Shown one piece after another: positions 16,623 through 24,796 of a stretch of DNA of 64,000 nucleotides. How positions within the stretch are numbered: the first letter of the stretch is position 1; each line of letters opens with the position of its first letter. This DNA is from Rubrivivax albus. Lineage in GTDB: Bacteria; Pseudomonadota; Gammaproteobacteria; Burkholderiales; Burkholderiaceae_C. The position numbers and the translations under genes are program-made. Below the pieces are notes generated by a model that was given only the letters and a program-made list of their open reading frames with translations, ran no database searches and had not been told where the DNA came from. The DNA lies in NCBI RefSeq assembly GCF_004016515.1, contig NZ_SACT01000004.1, positions 124,001-188,000 of the forward strand, written 5' to 3'.

Positions 16623-17516
16623 TCAGGCGCTGGCAGTCAGAAACGGCAGCGCGGCGTCGAGCAGTGGCTGCGGGGCTTCTTCCGGGATGTAGTGGCCGCA
16701 GGGCAGGGTGCCGCCGCGCACGTCGTCGGCCACACGCCGCCACTCGGCCAGCGCGTCGAAGCAGCGCGCGATGATGCCGCGCTCGCCCCACAGCACCTGC
16801 AGCGGCATGGGCAGCCGCCGGCCGGCGTCGCGGTCGGCGCGGTCGTGTTCCAGGTCGATCGTGGCGGCGGCGCGGTAGTCCTCGCAGATGGCGTGGGCCG
16901 CGCCGGGCTGGGACAGGCAGCGCTCGTACTCGGCCAATGCACGTGGGTCGAAGGCGGCGAGGTCGCCGCGCACGCCCATCGTGGCCTGCATCCAGCCGCG
17001 CGGACTGGCCTCGATCAGCCGCTCCGGCGTCGGTGCACGCTGGATCAGGAAGAACCAGTGCCAGTAGGCGCGGGCGAAGGTCTCGTCGGTCTGCTCGTAC
17101 ATCGCCAGCGTGGGCGCGATGTCCAGCAGCGTCATGCGGTTGACGGCCTGCGGGTGGTCCATGGCCAGCCGATGCGCCACCCGCGCGCCGCGGTCGTGCG
17201 CCAGCACGGCGAAGCGCGTGTGGCCGAGCGACTGCATCAGCGCCAGCAGGTCGGCGGCCATCGCTCGCTTGCCGTAGTTGGCGTGATCCGGTTCGCCGGG
17301 CGGCTTGCTGCTGTCGCCGTAGCCGCGCAGGTCGGGCAGCACGAGGGTGAAGTGCTTCGCCAGGGCGGGCGCCACGCGGTGCCAGATCGCGTGTGTCTGC
17401 GGGTGGCCGTGCAGCACCAGCAGCGGCGGGCCATCGCCGCCGCTGCGGGCGGACAGCTGGACGCCCGGAGCGGTGTCGATGCGATGGCTGTCGAAGGCGG
17501 GGAAGAGGGCGTTCAT
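16623..17516 (-). CDS. fluoroacetate/haloacetate dehalogenase-type alpha/beta hydrolase
   Basis: A 297-residue alpha/beta hydrolase whose active site matches fluoroacetate dehalogenase (Rhodopseudomonas palustris RPA1163 numbering in brackets, from memory). The nucleophile is Asp108 [110]; carboxylate binding uses Arg109 [111] and Arg112 [114]; the charge relay is Asp132 [134]. The halide pocket is His153-Trp154-Tyr214 [155-156-219] and the base is His275 [280]. HGHPQTHAIWHRVAP and CEDYRAAATIDLEHD are also characteristic. It is cytoplasmic, with no signal peptide. The expected reaction is hydrolysis of haloacetate to glycolate, though natural substrates of such proteins are often unknown. Its ATG overlaps the stop of the upstream sulfotransferase-like gene (ATGA). 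Confidence 0.87.
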   Translation of the reverse strand: MNALFPAFDSHRIDTAPGVQLSARSGGDGPPLLVLHGHPQTHAIWHRVAPALAKHFTLVLPDLRGYGDSSKPPGEPDHANYGKRAMAADLLALMQSLGHTRFAVLAHDRGARVAHRLAMDHPQAVNRMTLLDIAPTLAMYEQTDETFARAYWHWFFLIQRAPTPERLIEASPRGWMQATMGVRGDLAAFDPRALAEYERCLSQPGAAHAICEDYRAAATIDLEHDRADRDAGRRLPMPLQVLWGERGIIARCFDALAEWRRVADDVRGGTLPCGHYIPEEAPQPLLDAALPFLTASA

Positions 17517-18259
17517 CTCAGGGCGTGCTGCTGCAGTCGTTCGTAGGCAGGGCGGCAGGCGTCGGCCACGCGCTGGCCGGCAGCGTCCAGCGCTGCTGTG
17601 CGGGGGCGCCACGGTTCGAACCCGGTGCTGCGCCACACGGCGGCGTACCAGTGCGGGGCCCAGACCCCGTCGCTGTCCCGAGGGCCGGCCGGCCACTGGA
17701 GCATGCGGTCGGTGTACGGCACCCGGGCATCGGCGCAGAGGGCCTGCAGGTGGCGCGCCGGGTCCTGCAGGAACCGTTCGCCGTCGATCACCAGCGGGGC
17801 GCGGCCCAGCCGGTCGGCCACGCGGTCGAACAGTTCGGCCTGCTGCAGCAGCCCGATGTCGGCCGGCTCGCAATGTGCGCGGCTCTTCACGTAGCTGGCC
17901 ACCACCAGGGCCGGGTCACGGATCAGGAAGACGTTGTGCAGCGCGTGCACCCAGGCCGTGTCCATGCCGGGCAGCAGGTGGTGGCTCATGTGCTTCTGGT
18001 ACCAGACCTGCTGGCTGCCGGGCACCGGGCCGGCCGTCAGGGCCCGGGTGACGCGGGCGATGTCGGTATCGCCGGCGGCGATGACCTCGGCCGCGGCCGG
18101 GTGGTCCAGGCCCGTGACCTGCAGGTAGTGGGCGTACAGCGGCTCGTCGCTGACCGCGCAGTCACCGCGGTTCTCCCAGGCACGCATCAGCGCGGTGGAG
18201 ATGTTGCGCGGGCCGCTCCACATCGCGATGCGGACCGGCGGCGGGGTGTCTTGGGCCAT
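17513..18259 (-). CDS. sulfotransferase-like P-loop protein
   Basis: A 248-residue protein with a sulfotransferase-like nucleotide loop close to the start (IAMWSGPRNISTALMRAW, residues 11-28), the region that binds the 5'-phosphate of PAPS in true sulfotransferases. Further matches are VFLIRDPALVVASYVKSR (3'-phosphate-binding Arg/Ser pattern) and a C-terminal helix. Members of this bacterial family are often misnamed as aminotransferases; no biochemical role is firmly known to me. It is coupled by a four-base overlap to the dehalogenase-like gene. The start at 18259 (MAQDTPPP) is preferred over 18277. Confidence 0.7.
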   Translation of the reverse strand: MAQDTPPPVRIAMWSGPRNISTALMRAWENRGDCAVSDEPLYAHYLQVTGLDHPAAAEVIAAGDTDIARVTRALTAGPVPGSQQVWYQKHMSHHLLPGMDTAWVHALHNVFLIRDPALVVASYVKSRAHCEPADIGLLQQAELFDRVADRLGRAPLVIDGERFLQDPARHLQALCADARVPYTDRMLQWPAGPRDSDGVWAPHWYAAVWRSTGFEPWRPRTAALDAAGQRVADACRPAYERLQQHALR

Positions 18260-18316
18260 GGCGGGCTCGCGTTGCACAATCGGCGTCGATCGTAATCAAC
18301 CCCGGCACCGCAGCGC

Positions 18317-19045
18317 ATGGACGACGTTCCCACCCTCGAGAACACCACCAGCTCGCAGATCCACCTCATCGGTGGCGAGAAGGGTGGTGTCGGCAAGTCG
18401 ATGGTCTCGCGCCTGCTGGCGCAGTACTTCATCGACCACGAGATCCCGTTCGTCGGGTTCGACACCGATCGCTCGCACGGGTCGCTGCTGCGCTTCTACG
18501 GCGAGTACTCGTCGCCAGCGCTGACCGACAGCTACGAGGCGCTCGACCGCATCGTCGAGACGGCCATCGAGCAGCCGGGCCGCCGCGTGCTGGTGGACCT
18601 GGCGGCGCAGACGCAGGAGCCGCTGGTGAAGTGGATGGACGAGTCGGGCGTGCTGGACATGGCCGATCTGTCGGGCATCGGCATGCACTACTGGCACGTG
18701 ATGGATGCCGGGCGCGACTCGGTGGACCTGCTCAAGCGCCTGCTCGACCGCTTCGGCCAGCGGGTGCGTTACGTGCTGGTGAAGAACCACCTGCGCGGCG
18801 ACGACTTCGGCATCCTGGAGCGCAGCGGGGAGCTGGAGCGTGCGCTGGGTCTGGGCGCCCGCGTGGTGGAGCTGAAGAAGCTGCACGATGCCGTGGTGCA
18901 GAAGATCGACGCCCGCAACAGCAGCTTCTGGGCGGCCCGCAACGGGGGCGCCATCGACGGCCCGAGCCTGGGGCTGATGGAGCGCCAGCGTCTCAAGCTC
19001 TGGATGAACAACGTCTACGACGCGTTCGCCAAGATCGCGCCGTGA
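18317..19045 (+). CDS. orphan ParA/MinD-type ATPase
   Basis: A 242-residue SIMIBI ATPase. The deviant Walker A EKGGVGKS (residues 21-28) includes the signature Lys22, and FVGFDTDRSHGSLL is the switch I region. The central and C-terminal parts (YVLVKNHLRGDDFGI) resemble plasmid mobilisation/partition-type ATPases rather than chromosomal ParA. There is no ParB, MinE or other obvious partner beside it: upstream is the divergent sulfotransferase-like gene, and downstream, after 10 bp, a ketopantoate reductase-like gene in the same direction. Its cargo or role is therefore unknown. Confidence 0.78.
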   Translation: MDDVPTLENTTSSQIHLIGGEKGGVGKSMVSRLLAQYFIDHEIPFVGFDTDRSHGSLLRFYGEYSSPALTDSYEALDRIVETAIEQPGRRVLVDLAAQTQEPLVKWMDESGVLDMADLSGIGMHYWHVMDAGRDSVDLLKRLLDRFGQRVRYVLVKNHLRGDDFGILERSGELERALGLGARVVELKKLHDAVVQKIDARNSSFWAARNGGAIDGPSLGLMERQRLKLWMNNVYDAFAKIAP

Positions 19046-19055
19046 GGACGGGTCG

Positions 19056-20042
19056 ATGAGGACGGTGATCGTCGGCGCCGGGGCCATCGGCGGCTGCATC
19101 GGCACCCGGCTGGCGCTGGATGGCGGTGTGCCGGTGGCCGCCTACGCGAGAGGCGACACGCTGCAGGCGCTGCGCGAACACGGCTGGCGCATGGACAGCG
19201 GCGGCCGGCACTGGCACGCGAAGGTCCAGATGGCGAGCGACGATGCGGCCGCGCTCGGCCCGGCCGACCTGCTGGTGGTGGCCGTCAAGGGCCAGGCGCT
19301 GGCGCCGCTGGCCCCGAAGCTGGCGCCGTTGGTGGGGCCCGACACCGTGATCCTGCCGGCGATGAACGGCGTGCCCTGGTGGTTTGGCCGCGGCCTGCCG
19401 GGCGATGCTGCCGGCATGGCGCTGGAGACCGTGGACCCGGGCGGCGTGATCGCGCCCGTGCTGCCCCCGGCGCAGGTGCTGGGCTGCGTGGTGCACATCG
19501 CCGCCGGCACCACGGCGCCGGGCCATGTGCAGCACCGCATGGGCTGGGGCCTGATCGTCGGCGAACCCGATGGTTCGAAGAGCGCGCGCCTGGGCCGTGT
19601 GGTCGAACTGCTGGCCCGTGCCGGCTTCGAGGTCACGGCCGAGCCGGCCATCCACCGTGCGCTCTGGTACAAGCTCTGGGGCAACGTCACGTTCAATCCG
19701 ATCTCGGCGCTCACCGGCGCCACGGCTGACCGCATCCTCGACGACCCGCTGGTGCGTGCCTTCTGTTCCGCCGTGATGGTGGAGGTGGCGGCGGTCGGCG
19801 CACGCATCGGCTGCGCCATCGACCAGAGCCCGGAGGACCGCCACGCGGTGACGCGCAAGCTCGGTGCCTTCAAGACCTCGATGCTGCAGGACGTGGAGGC
19901 CGGGCGCAGCCTGGAGCTCGACGGCATCGTGGCCGCCGTGCGCGAGATCGCCGCGCGCGTGGGCGTGTCCACACCGAACCTGGATGCCCTGTTCGGGCTG
20001 GTGCGGCTGATGGCGCAGGGGCGCGGGCTCTACCCGGGCTGA
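19056..20042 (+). CDS. 2-dehydropantoate 2-reductase-like protein
   Basis: A 328-residue ApbA/PanE-type NADPH reductase. The Rossmann motif VGAGAIGG is at residues 6-13. The catalytic Lys appears in LWYKLWGNVTFNPISALTGA, and the C-terminal domain (SPEDRHAVTRKLGAFKTSMLQDVEAGRSLELDGI) carries the substrate-binding pattern. The family reduces ketopantoate to pantoate for coenzyme A, but paralogues with other 2-oxo acid substrates are common, so panE is not assigned. It follows the ParA-type gene by 10 bp, with GAGG ahead of the start. Confidence 0.85.
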   Translation: MRTVIVGAGAIGGCIGTRLALDGGVPVAAYARGDTLQALREHGWRMDSGGRHWHAKVQMASDDAAALGPADLLVVAVKGQALAPLAPKLAPLVGPDTVILPAMNGVPWWFGRGLPGDAAGMALETVDPGGVIAPVLPPAQVLGCVVHIAAGTTAPGHVQHRMGWGLIVGEPDGSKSARLGRVVELLARAGFEVTAEPAIHRALWYKLWGNVTFNPISALTGATADRILDDPLVRAFCSAVMVEVAAVGARIGCAIDQSPEDRHAVTRKLGAFKTSMLQDVEAGRSLELDGIVAAVREIAARVGVSTPNLDALFGLVRLMAQGRGLYPG

Positions 20043-20080
20043 ACAGCACGAGGGCGGCAGAGGGTAGCTCTCGTCCGTCC

Positions 20081-21637
20081 TCAGTCCGGCGTGCCCGCGA
20101 AGCCCCGGTGTCGTGTCTGCCAGCCGACCACGGCCAGTCCCGCCAGCAACAGGGCCAACTGCCCCGGTTCCGGCACCGGTGGCACCTCGATGGCCACCAG
20201 CACCAGCCCACCATCGCCGCCGAGGTCGAAGTCGTAGCCTGGCGCCAGGCCCAGCACCTCCAGCTGGCTGAAGCTGGCCGTGACGGCGCCCGAGATCAGC
20301 TCGAAGGTGTCGCCCTGCGACGGCGCGAAACCGTCGACGAAGCGGATGCGCAGCGTGCCTTCGAACAGCGCAGTGCCGCCGTCGACGACGATCTGGTCCT
20401 GCCCGTCGGCGCCGATCTCGAAGTCCAGCACGCCGTCGGCCGCCTGGTGGTAGTTGCCAAGGATGTCGATCCGGCCGAAGGAGTTCCCGGGCGCCAGCGT
20501 GCCGTGGTCGACGAAGCTTGGCAGGCCGCGCAGGTCGAGCGTGCCATGGCCGTCGATGCGGCCGGTGGCCGTGTTGGTGAAGCTGGTGCCGCTGACGCCA
20601 CTGATCGTCGCCGTCGCGCCGTTGGCCAGGTGGATCCGCCCGCTGTTCACGTGGGCCGCCTGGTAACCGTTGAGCAGCAGGTCGGCTGCCACCTCCATCA
20701 CACCGGCGTTCTCCAGCGTGGTGTTGATGGTGCGCACGCCGCCGTTGCCCGCCTGCAGGTCGATCAGGCCATCGGCCGCATTGACCAGCCGCGATGTGCC
20801 AGAAACCACGGTGACTGTGGCACGGTCATCCGCCAGCTCGACCACGCCATGGTTCACCAGGCCGGACTGGGTCATCCTCAACCTGGTCGTGCCCTGGAGG
20901 CGCACCGTGCCGCCGTGCAGGTTGGTGAAGGCGCCGATCGCCACCTGGCCGTAGTTGCCCACCGGCGCCGTCACTTCGAAGGTGCCGCCGTTGAGCGTGG
21001 TGTGGCCGATGGCGGTGTAGATGCTGGCGCCCAAGGCGCCCAGCGTGACCAGGCCCTGGTTCTCCAGCGTGCCGGTGCCGTCCAGGTAGCCGCCGCCGTT
21101 CATGTCCAGCATGCCCGAGTTGGCGATGCTGCCGCCCAGCCGCGCGTTGCCCTGCGTCCTCACCAGGGCATCGACACCGAAGGTCATGCCGTTGTCGGCG
21201 TGCACGTAGGCCATCTTGTCGCCGGCGCCGCCCAGCCGCAGCGTGCCCGCGGTGACGGCCAGGGTGTCCGCGACCGCCAGTTCCGCGCCCGACACGCCGG
21301 ACGTGTACTGCACGCTCAGCGTCGCATTGGGCTGCGTGATCTTCACGCTGCCGGCCGAGAACTGCACCTGGTTGTTGTAGCGGTTGACCAGCACGGTGTA
21401 GGGCGAGGCGGACGCCATGCTGATGAAGACGTCGTCGGCTGGGCCGGGCACGCCCACAGGCGACCAATTGGTGGCCAAGGCCCAGTGGCCGCCGCCGGCC
21501 TGGTCCCAGGCGACGGTGATCGCGCCGGCCGGCATGGCCCCCAGCGTGGCCAGCGCTGCGCAGACGGCCACCCTGGCCCGCCGGCAGGGATGCCTGCGGG
21601 CGGCACGCTGCGGGGATGTGGTCGAGGGCAACGGCAT
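20081..21637 (-). CDS. PEP-CTERM surface protein, beta-repeat type
   Basis: A 518-residue exported protein. The signal peptide covers about residues 20-39 (RVAVCAALATLGAMPAGA). The long middle section is built of irregular Gly/Asn-rich beta repeats (for example GGTLRLGGAGDK- and TLENQGLVTLG-like units), as in autotransporter passenger domains. The C-terminus is a PEP-CTERM sorting signal: VPEPGQLALLLAGLAVVG followed by basic residues. Such proteins are processed by an exosortase and tied to exopolysaccharide or the cell surface. AAGGAG lies 8 bases before the ATG. It is monocistronic, with a 374 bp upstream gap holding two G/C-run dyads. No exosortase gene is in the window. Confidence 0.85.
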   Translation of the reverse strand: MPLPSTTSPQRAARRHPCRRARVAVCAALATLGAMPAGAITVAWDQAGGGHWALATNWSPVGVPGPADDVFISMASASPYTVLVNRYNNQVQFSAGSVKITQPNATLSVQYTSGVSGAELAVADTLAVTAGTLRLGGAGDKMAYVHADNGMTFGVDALVRTQGNARLGGSIANSGMLDMNGGGYLDGTGTLENQGLVTLGALGASIYTAIGHTTLNGGTFEVTAPVGNYGQVAIGAFTNLHGGTVRLQGTTRLRMTQSGLVNHGVVELADDRATVTVVSGTSRLVNAADGLIDLQAGNGGVRTINTTLENAGVMEVAADLLLNGYQAAHVNSGRIHLANGATATISGVSGTSFTNTATGRIDGHGTLDLRGLPSFVDHGTLAPGNSFGRIDILGNYHQAADGVLDFEIGADGQDQIVVDGGTALFEGTLRIRFVDGFAPSQGDTFELISGAVTASFSQLEVLGLAPGYDFDLGGDGGLVLVAIEVPPVPEPGQLALLLAGLAVVGWQTRHRGFAGTPD

Positions 21638-21730
21638 GCTGGATTCTCCTTGCGTGGACAGGACGGCCCGGCACCGTGGCCAACCGCAGACGCCACACCG
21701 GGTATGAATTTGTCCAAAGCTACATGTCGG

Positions 21731-21745
21731 ATACCCCGGGGGGAT
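21731..21745. promoter_or_regulatory. G/C-run dyad upstream of PEP-CTERM gene
   Basis: ATACCCCGGGGGGAT with a perfect CCCCGGGG core at 21734-21741, about 95 bases before the PEP-CTERM start. It may be an operator, but chance occurrence in such GC-rich DNA is possible. Confidence 0.25.
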
Positions 21746-21783
21746 TGATCCAAGGCAATCCTGATGGCGCTGCAGCACCACCC

Positions 21784-21802
21784 TGCCCCCGGAATGGGGG
21801 TA
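21784..21802. promoter_or_regulatory. candidate operator, TACCCCC dyad
   Basis: On the minus strand the site reads TACCCCCATTCCGGGGGCA, two 7-base arms (6 of 7 complementary) around a 5-base spacer, about 150 bases upstream of the PEP-CTERM start. Paired TAC-type heptamers are a usual form for LuxR/NarL-type regulators, but no such regulator is identified here. A related GCCCCCGG...GGGGGT arrangement precedes the second PEP-CTERM locus at 25791. Confidence 0.3.
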
Positions 21803-22011
21803 GTCCGCGCACCGGCGCGCTGCGTCCGTGCATGGCCAGGATCCCTCGGCCGGTCGGTGCCGCGCTGCCGCCACTGCGACGTCGCGGGGGCGCAGGATCC
21901 CGGCTTCCGGCATCGCCAGCGCCGTTGGCCTGACCGTTTCTAGCGCTGCCGACAGCGTCGCCCGGCCGACGCGGCCGTAGCCGGCCAGACTTTTGACGCC
22001 ATCATCCGCGT

Positions 22012-22719
22012 ATGACATTCACCGCGCACGCCTGGCGCTGGCACCGCTGGCTCGGGTGGCTCGTCGGCCTGCAGGTGCTGGCCTGGGTGACGGGCGGGCT
22101 GCTGTTCGCCTGGCTGCCGTTCGAGCCCTGGGTCAAGGGTGGGGACGTGCTGCAGCGCCCAGCCTTGACGCTGACCACGCTGCCGCCTGGCCTGGACGAC
22201 CTGGACCCGGCCCGCGTGAGTGCCATCGCCGCGGTGGCCACGCCGCGCGGCACCGCCTGGCGGGTGCGCGTGGCCGGGCAGGCGCAGCCGGTGTACCGGC
22301 TGGTGTCCGGTGCCGCGTGGGTGGCGCCCGACGTCGGCGAGCTGCGCGCGTTCGCCCGCGCCCTGGCCCCGTCGCTCGGCGAGCCGGTGGCCGTCGAACG
22401 GGTCGAGCGTGTGCCCCGGCGCCTGGGCATCGTCGACGAACTCGGCGGCCGTGGCGACGTCTGGCGCGTGCGCTGGGGCGACGAGTTGCGCACGCGGATC
22501 TACCTGGACGGGCAGGGCGGCGAGTTCGTCGCCATCCGCAACGAAGCCTGGGTCTGGTACGACTTCTTCTGGCGCCTGCACATCATGGACTATGGCGGCG
22601 GCGAGGACTTCAACAACACGCTGCTGCGCGTGGCTTCGGTTGCGGCGTGGGCGCTGGTGGCGGCCGGCGCCTGGCTGTCGGTGATGGCCGTGCGCCGCCG
22701 GCTTCGCCGCCGCGCTTGA
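22012..22719 (+). CDS. PepSY-associated membrane protein
   Basis: A 235-residue protein with an N-terminal membrane segment at about 13-35 (LGWLVGLQVLAWVTGGLLFAWL) preceded by HAWRWHRW, and a second segment near 205-225 followed by an Arg-rich tail. The periplasmic middle contains PepSY-like stretches, and WYDFFWRLHIMDY is the typical WRLH...D motif of PepSY-TM proteins that often accompany ferric-siderophore uptake or reductases. No TonB receptor is adjacent. It is divergent from the PEP-CTERM gene. Function is not established. Confidence 0.75.
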   Translation: MTFTAHAWRWHRWLGWLVGLQVLAWVTGGLLFAWLPFEPWVKGGDVLQRPALTLTTLPPGLDDLDPARVSAIAAVATPRGTAWRVRVAGQAQPVYRLVSGAAWVAPDVGELRAFARALAPSLGEPVAVERVERVPRRLGIVDELGGRGDVWRVRWGDELRTRIYLDGQGGEFVAIRNEAWVWYDFFWRLHIMDYGGGEDFNNTLLRVASVAAWALVAAGAWLSVMAVRRRLRRRA

Positions 22720-22764
22720 CGTCGCTCAACTGGCGCGGGTGAGGTGCTGGCCAGAATCGCGCCC

Positions 22765-23532
22765 ATGCCCACGACCCTGTACGACGAAGACGGCCACCGG
22801 GTGCTGATGTTCAGCGACCTGACGGACGAAGCCGGCGACGCCGTGCAGTCCAACCAGTTCCTGATCGTCGACGGCGACACCGGCGCCGTCATCGACCCCG
22901 GTGGCAACCTGGCCTACGGCGAGCTCTACCTGGGCATGACGCGGCATTTCCCGCCGAACAAGCTGACGGCCATCATCGCCTCGCACGCCGACCCCGACAT
23001 CGTGGCCTCGCTCGACCGTTGGACGACCGCGACGCAGGCGAAGATCTACATCTCCCGGGTGTGGGAACGCTTCATCCCCCACTTCTGCAAGCCGGGCAAG
23101 ACCAGCGGCCGCATCGTGCCCATTCCCGACCAGGGCCAGCGCATCCGCGTCGGCCGGCACGACCTGCTGGCCCTGCCGGCGCACTTCCTGCACGCCGAGG
23201 GCAACTTCCAGTTCTGGGATCCGGTGAGCCGGATCCTGTTCTCCGGCGACCTGGGCGTGTCGCTGGTGTCGGGCCAGTTGGCCCAGCAGCCGGTGACGGA
23301 CCTCGCCACGCTCAAGCCGTCGATGGAAGCCTTCCACCGCCGCTACATGGTGTCGGGCAAGGTTCTGCGCTGGTGGGCCGACATGGTCGAGCCGCTGCCC
23401 ATCCGCATGATCGTGCCGCAGCACGGTGCGCCGCTGGCGGGTCAGGCGATCCCGGACTTCATCGCCTGGGCGCGCCAGCTGGCGTGCGGCATCGACCTGA
23501 TGGGTCCGGACAACTACCGCCTGCCGGCCTGA
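22765..23532 (+). CDS. ODP-type MBL-fold oxygen-binding di-iron protein
   Basis: A 255-residue metallo-beta-lactamase fold protein. In place of HxHxDH it has SHADPDI with His74, Asp76 and Asp78, the pattern of the ODP (oxygen-binding di-iron protein) and flavodiiron proteins. LPAHFLHAEGNFQFWD and LFSGDLG supply the later ligands, and QHG the last. It has no flavodoxin domain, so it may sense or bind oxygen rather than reduce it; in some bacteria ODP modules serve chemotaxis or signalling. ATG at 22765 fits the family start; an upstream GTG at 22744 is possible. The MFS gene follows 22 bp downstream. Confidence 0.82.
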   Translation: MPTTLYDEDGHRVLMFSDLTDEAGDAVQSNQFLIVDGDTGAVIDPGGNLAYGELYLGMTRHFPPNKLTAIIASHADPDIVASLDRWTTATQAKIYISRVWERFIPHFCKPGKTSGRIVPIPDQGQRIRVGRHDLLALPAHFLHAEGNFQFWDPVSRILFSGDLGVSLVSGQLAQQPVTDLATLKPSMEAFHRRYMVSGKVLRWWADMVEPLPIRMIVPQHGAPLAGQAIPDFIAWARQLACGIDLMGPDNYRLPA

Positions 23533-23554
23533 GTCGGCCCGCCACAATCGGCGG

Positions 23555-24796
23555 GTGACGTCCGCCCGCGCCTCGCTCCACGCTCCCGACAGCCGCTACG
23601 CCTGGTGGCGCCTGGCGGCCACGCTGCTGGCGATGACGCTGGGCAGCAGTGCGATGTACGTGGTCTCGGTGGTGCTGCCGGCGGCGCAGGCCGAGTTCGG
23701 TGTCGCACGTGCCGACGCGTCGCTGCCCTACACGCTGCTGATGGTGGGCTTCGGCGTCGGCGGCCTGCTGATGGGCCGGCTGGCCGACCGCTTCGGCGTG
23801 GCCACCGTGCTGGCCATCGGTGCGGCTGGCCTGGGGCTGGGTTACGCCGCCGCCGCACACACCGGCGGCATCACCACCTTCGCCCTCGTGCACGGCGTGC
23901 TGCTCGGCGCCTTCGGCAGCGCCTGCACCTTCGCGCCGCTGGTGGCCGACACGGCGCTGTGGTTCGTCAAGCGGCGCGGCATCGCGGTGGCCATCTGCGC
24001 CAGCGGCAACTACCTGGCCGGCGCCATCTGGCCGCCGCTGGTGCAATGGGGCATCGAGCACCACGGCTGGCGCGACACCTACACCGCGCTCGGCCTGGTG
24101 TGTGGCGTGGGCCTGGCGCTGCTGGTGCCGCTGATGCGCGAGCGCCCGCCGGCCCTGGCCGCGGCCGGCATCGCGTTGCCAATGGCACGGGATGGCGCGC
24201 GCCCCTTCGGCCTGGCGCCGAATGCCGCGCTCACGCTGCTGTGCATCGCCGGCGTGGCCTGCTGCGTGGCCATGGCCATGCCGCAGGTGCACATCGTGGC
24301 CTACTGTGGCGACCTGGGCTTCGGCGCCGCGCGCGGCGCCGAGATGCTGTCGCTGATGCTGGCCTGCGGCATCGCCAGCCGGCTGCTCAGCGGCGCCATC
24401 TGCGACCGTATCGGCGGCGTGCGCACGCTGCTGCTGGGCTCGGCGCTGCAGGGCCTGGCGCTGCTGATGTTCCTGCCGGCCGATTCGCTGGTGTCGCTCT
24501 ACGTGGTCTCGGCGCTCTTCGGGCTGTTCCAGGGCGGCATCGTGCCCAGCTACGCGATCATCGTGCGCGAGCACTTCCCGGCCGCCGTGGCCGGCGCCAA
24601 GACCGGCGCGGTGCTGATGGCCACGCTGCTGGGCATGGCGCTGGGCGGCTGGATGTCGGGCAAGGTGTTCGACCTCACCGGCTCGTACCACGCCGCCTTC
24701 GTCAACGGCATCGTGTGGAATGCGCTGAACCTGTCCATCGCCGGCTTCCTGTGGTGGCGCGTGGCCGGGGCGCGACGCAGGGCGGTGCCGGCATGA
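23555..24796 (+). CDS. MFS transporter
   Basis: A 413-residue major facilitator with twelve hydrophobic segments. The motif A-like loop between TM2 and TM3 reads GRLADRFG and a second occurs as GAICDRIGGVR in the C-terminal half. The overall look is of the monocarboxylate/oxalate-formate-like group. It starts with GTG at 23555, 22 bp after the ODP gene. Its stop overlaps the start of the epimerase gene (ATGA), so the two are translated together. The substrate is unknown. Confidence 0.85.
   Translation: MTSARASLHAPDSRYAWWRLAATLLAMTLGSSAMYVVSVVLPAAQAEFGVARADASLPYTLLMVGFGVGGLLMGRLADRFGVATVLAIGAAGLGLGYAAAAHTGGITTFALVHGVLLGAFGSACTFAPLVADTALWFVKRRGIAVAICASGNYLAGAIWPPLVQWGIEHHGWRDTYTALGLVCGVGLALLVPLMRERPPALAAAGIALPMARDGARPFGLAPNAALTLLCIAGVACCVAMAMPQVHIVAYCGDLGFGAARGAEMLSLMLACGIASRLLSGAICDRIGGVRTLLLGSALQGLALLMFLPADSLVSLYVVSALFGLFQGGIVPSYAIIVREHFPAAVAGAKTGAVLMATLLGMALGGWMSGKVFDLTGSYHAAFVNGIVWNALNLSIAGFLWWRVAGARRRAVPA

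Larger units (their letters stand above)
21638..22011. other. intergenic region between divergent PEP-CTERM and PepSY genes
   Basis: 374 bp without a credible gene; the open frames here are short and have no family match. It must hold the promoters of both divergent genes. It contains two C-run/G-run dyads (listed separately). No clear sigma-54 site (TGGCAC-N5-TTGC) and no good -35/-10 pair were found by eye. Confidence 0.6.

Noticed and set aside
17613..17623. GGTTCGAACCC, which looks like a tRNA T-arm
   Set aside because: It lies inside the sulfotransferase-like coding sequence; no matching acceptor stem, anticodon arm or CCA-adjacent pairing was found around it on either strand.
21638..22011. 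Sigma-54 promoter for the PEP-CTERM gene
   Set aside because: No TGGC-N8-TTGC type site on the proper strand was found by eye; only G/C-run dyads are present.
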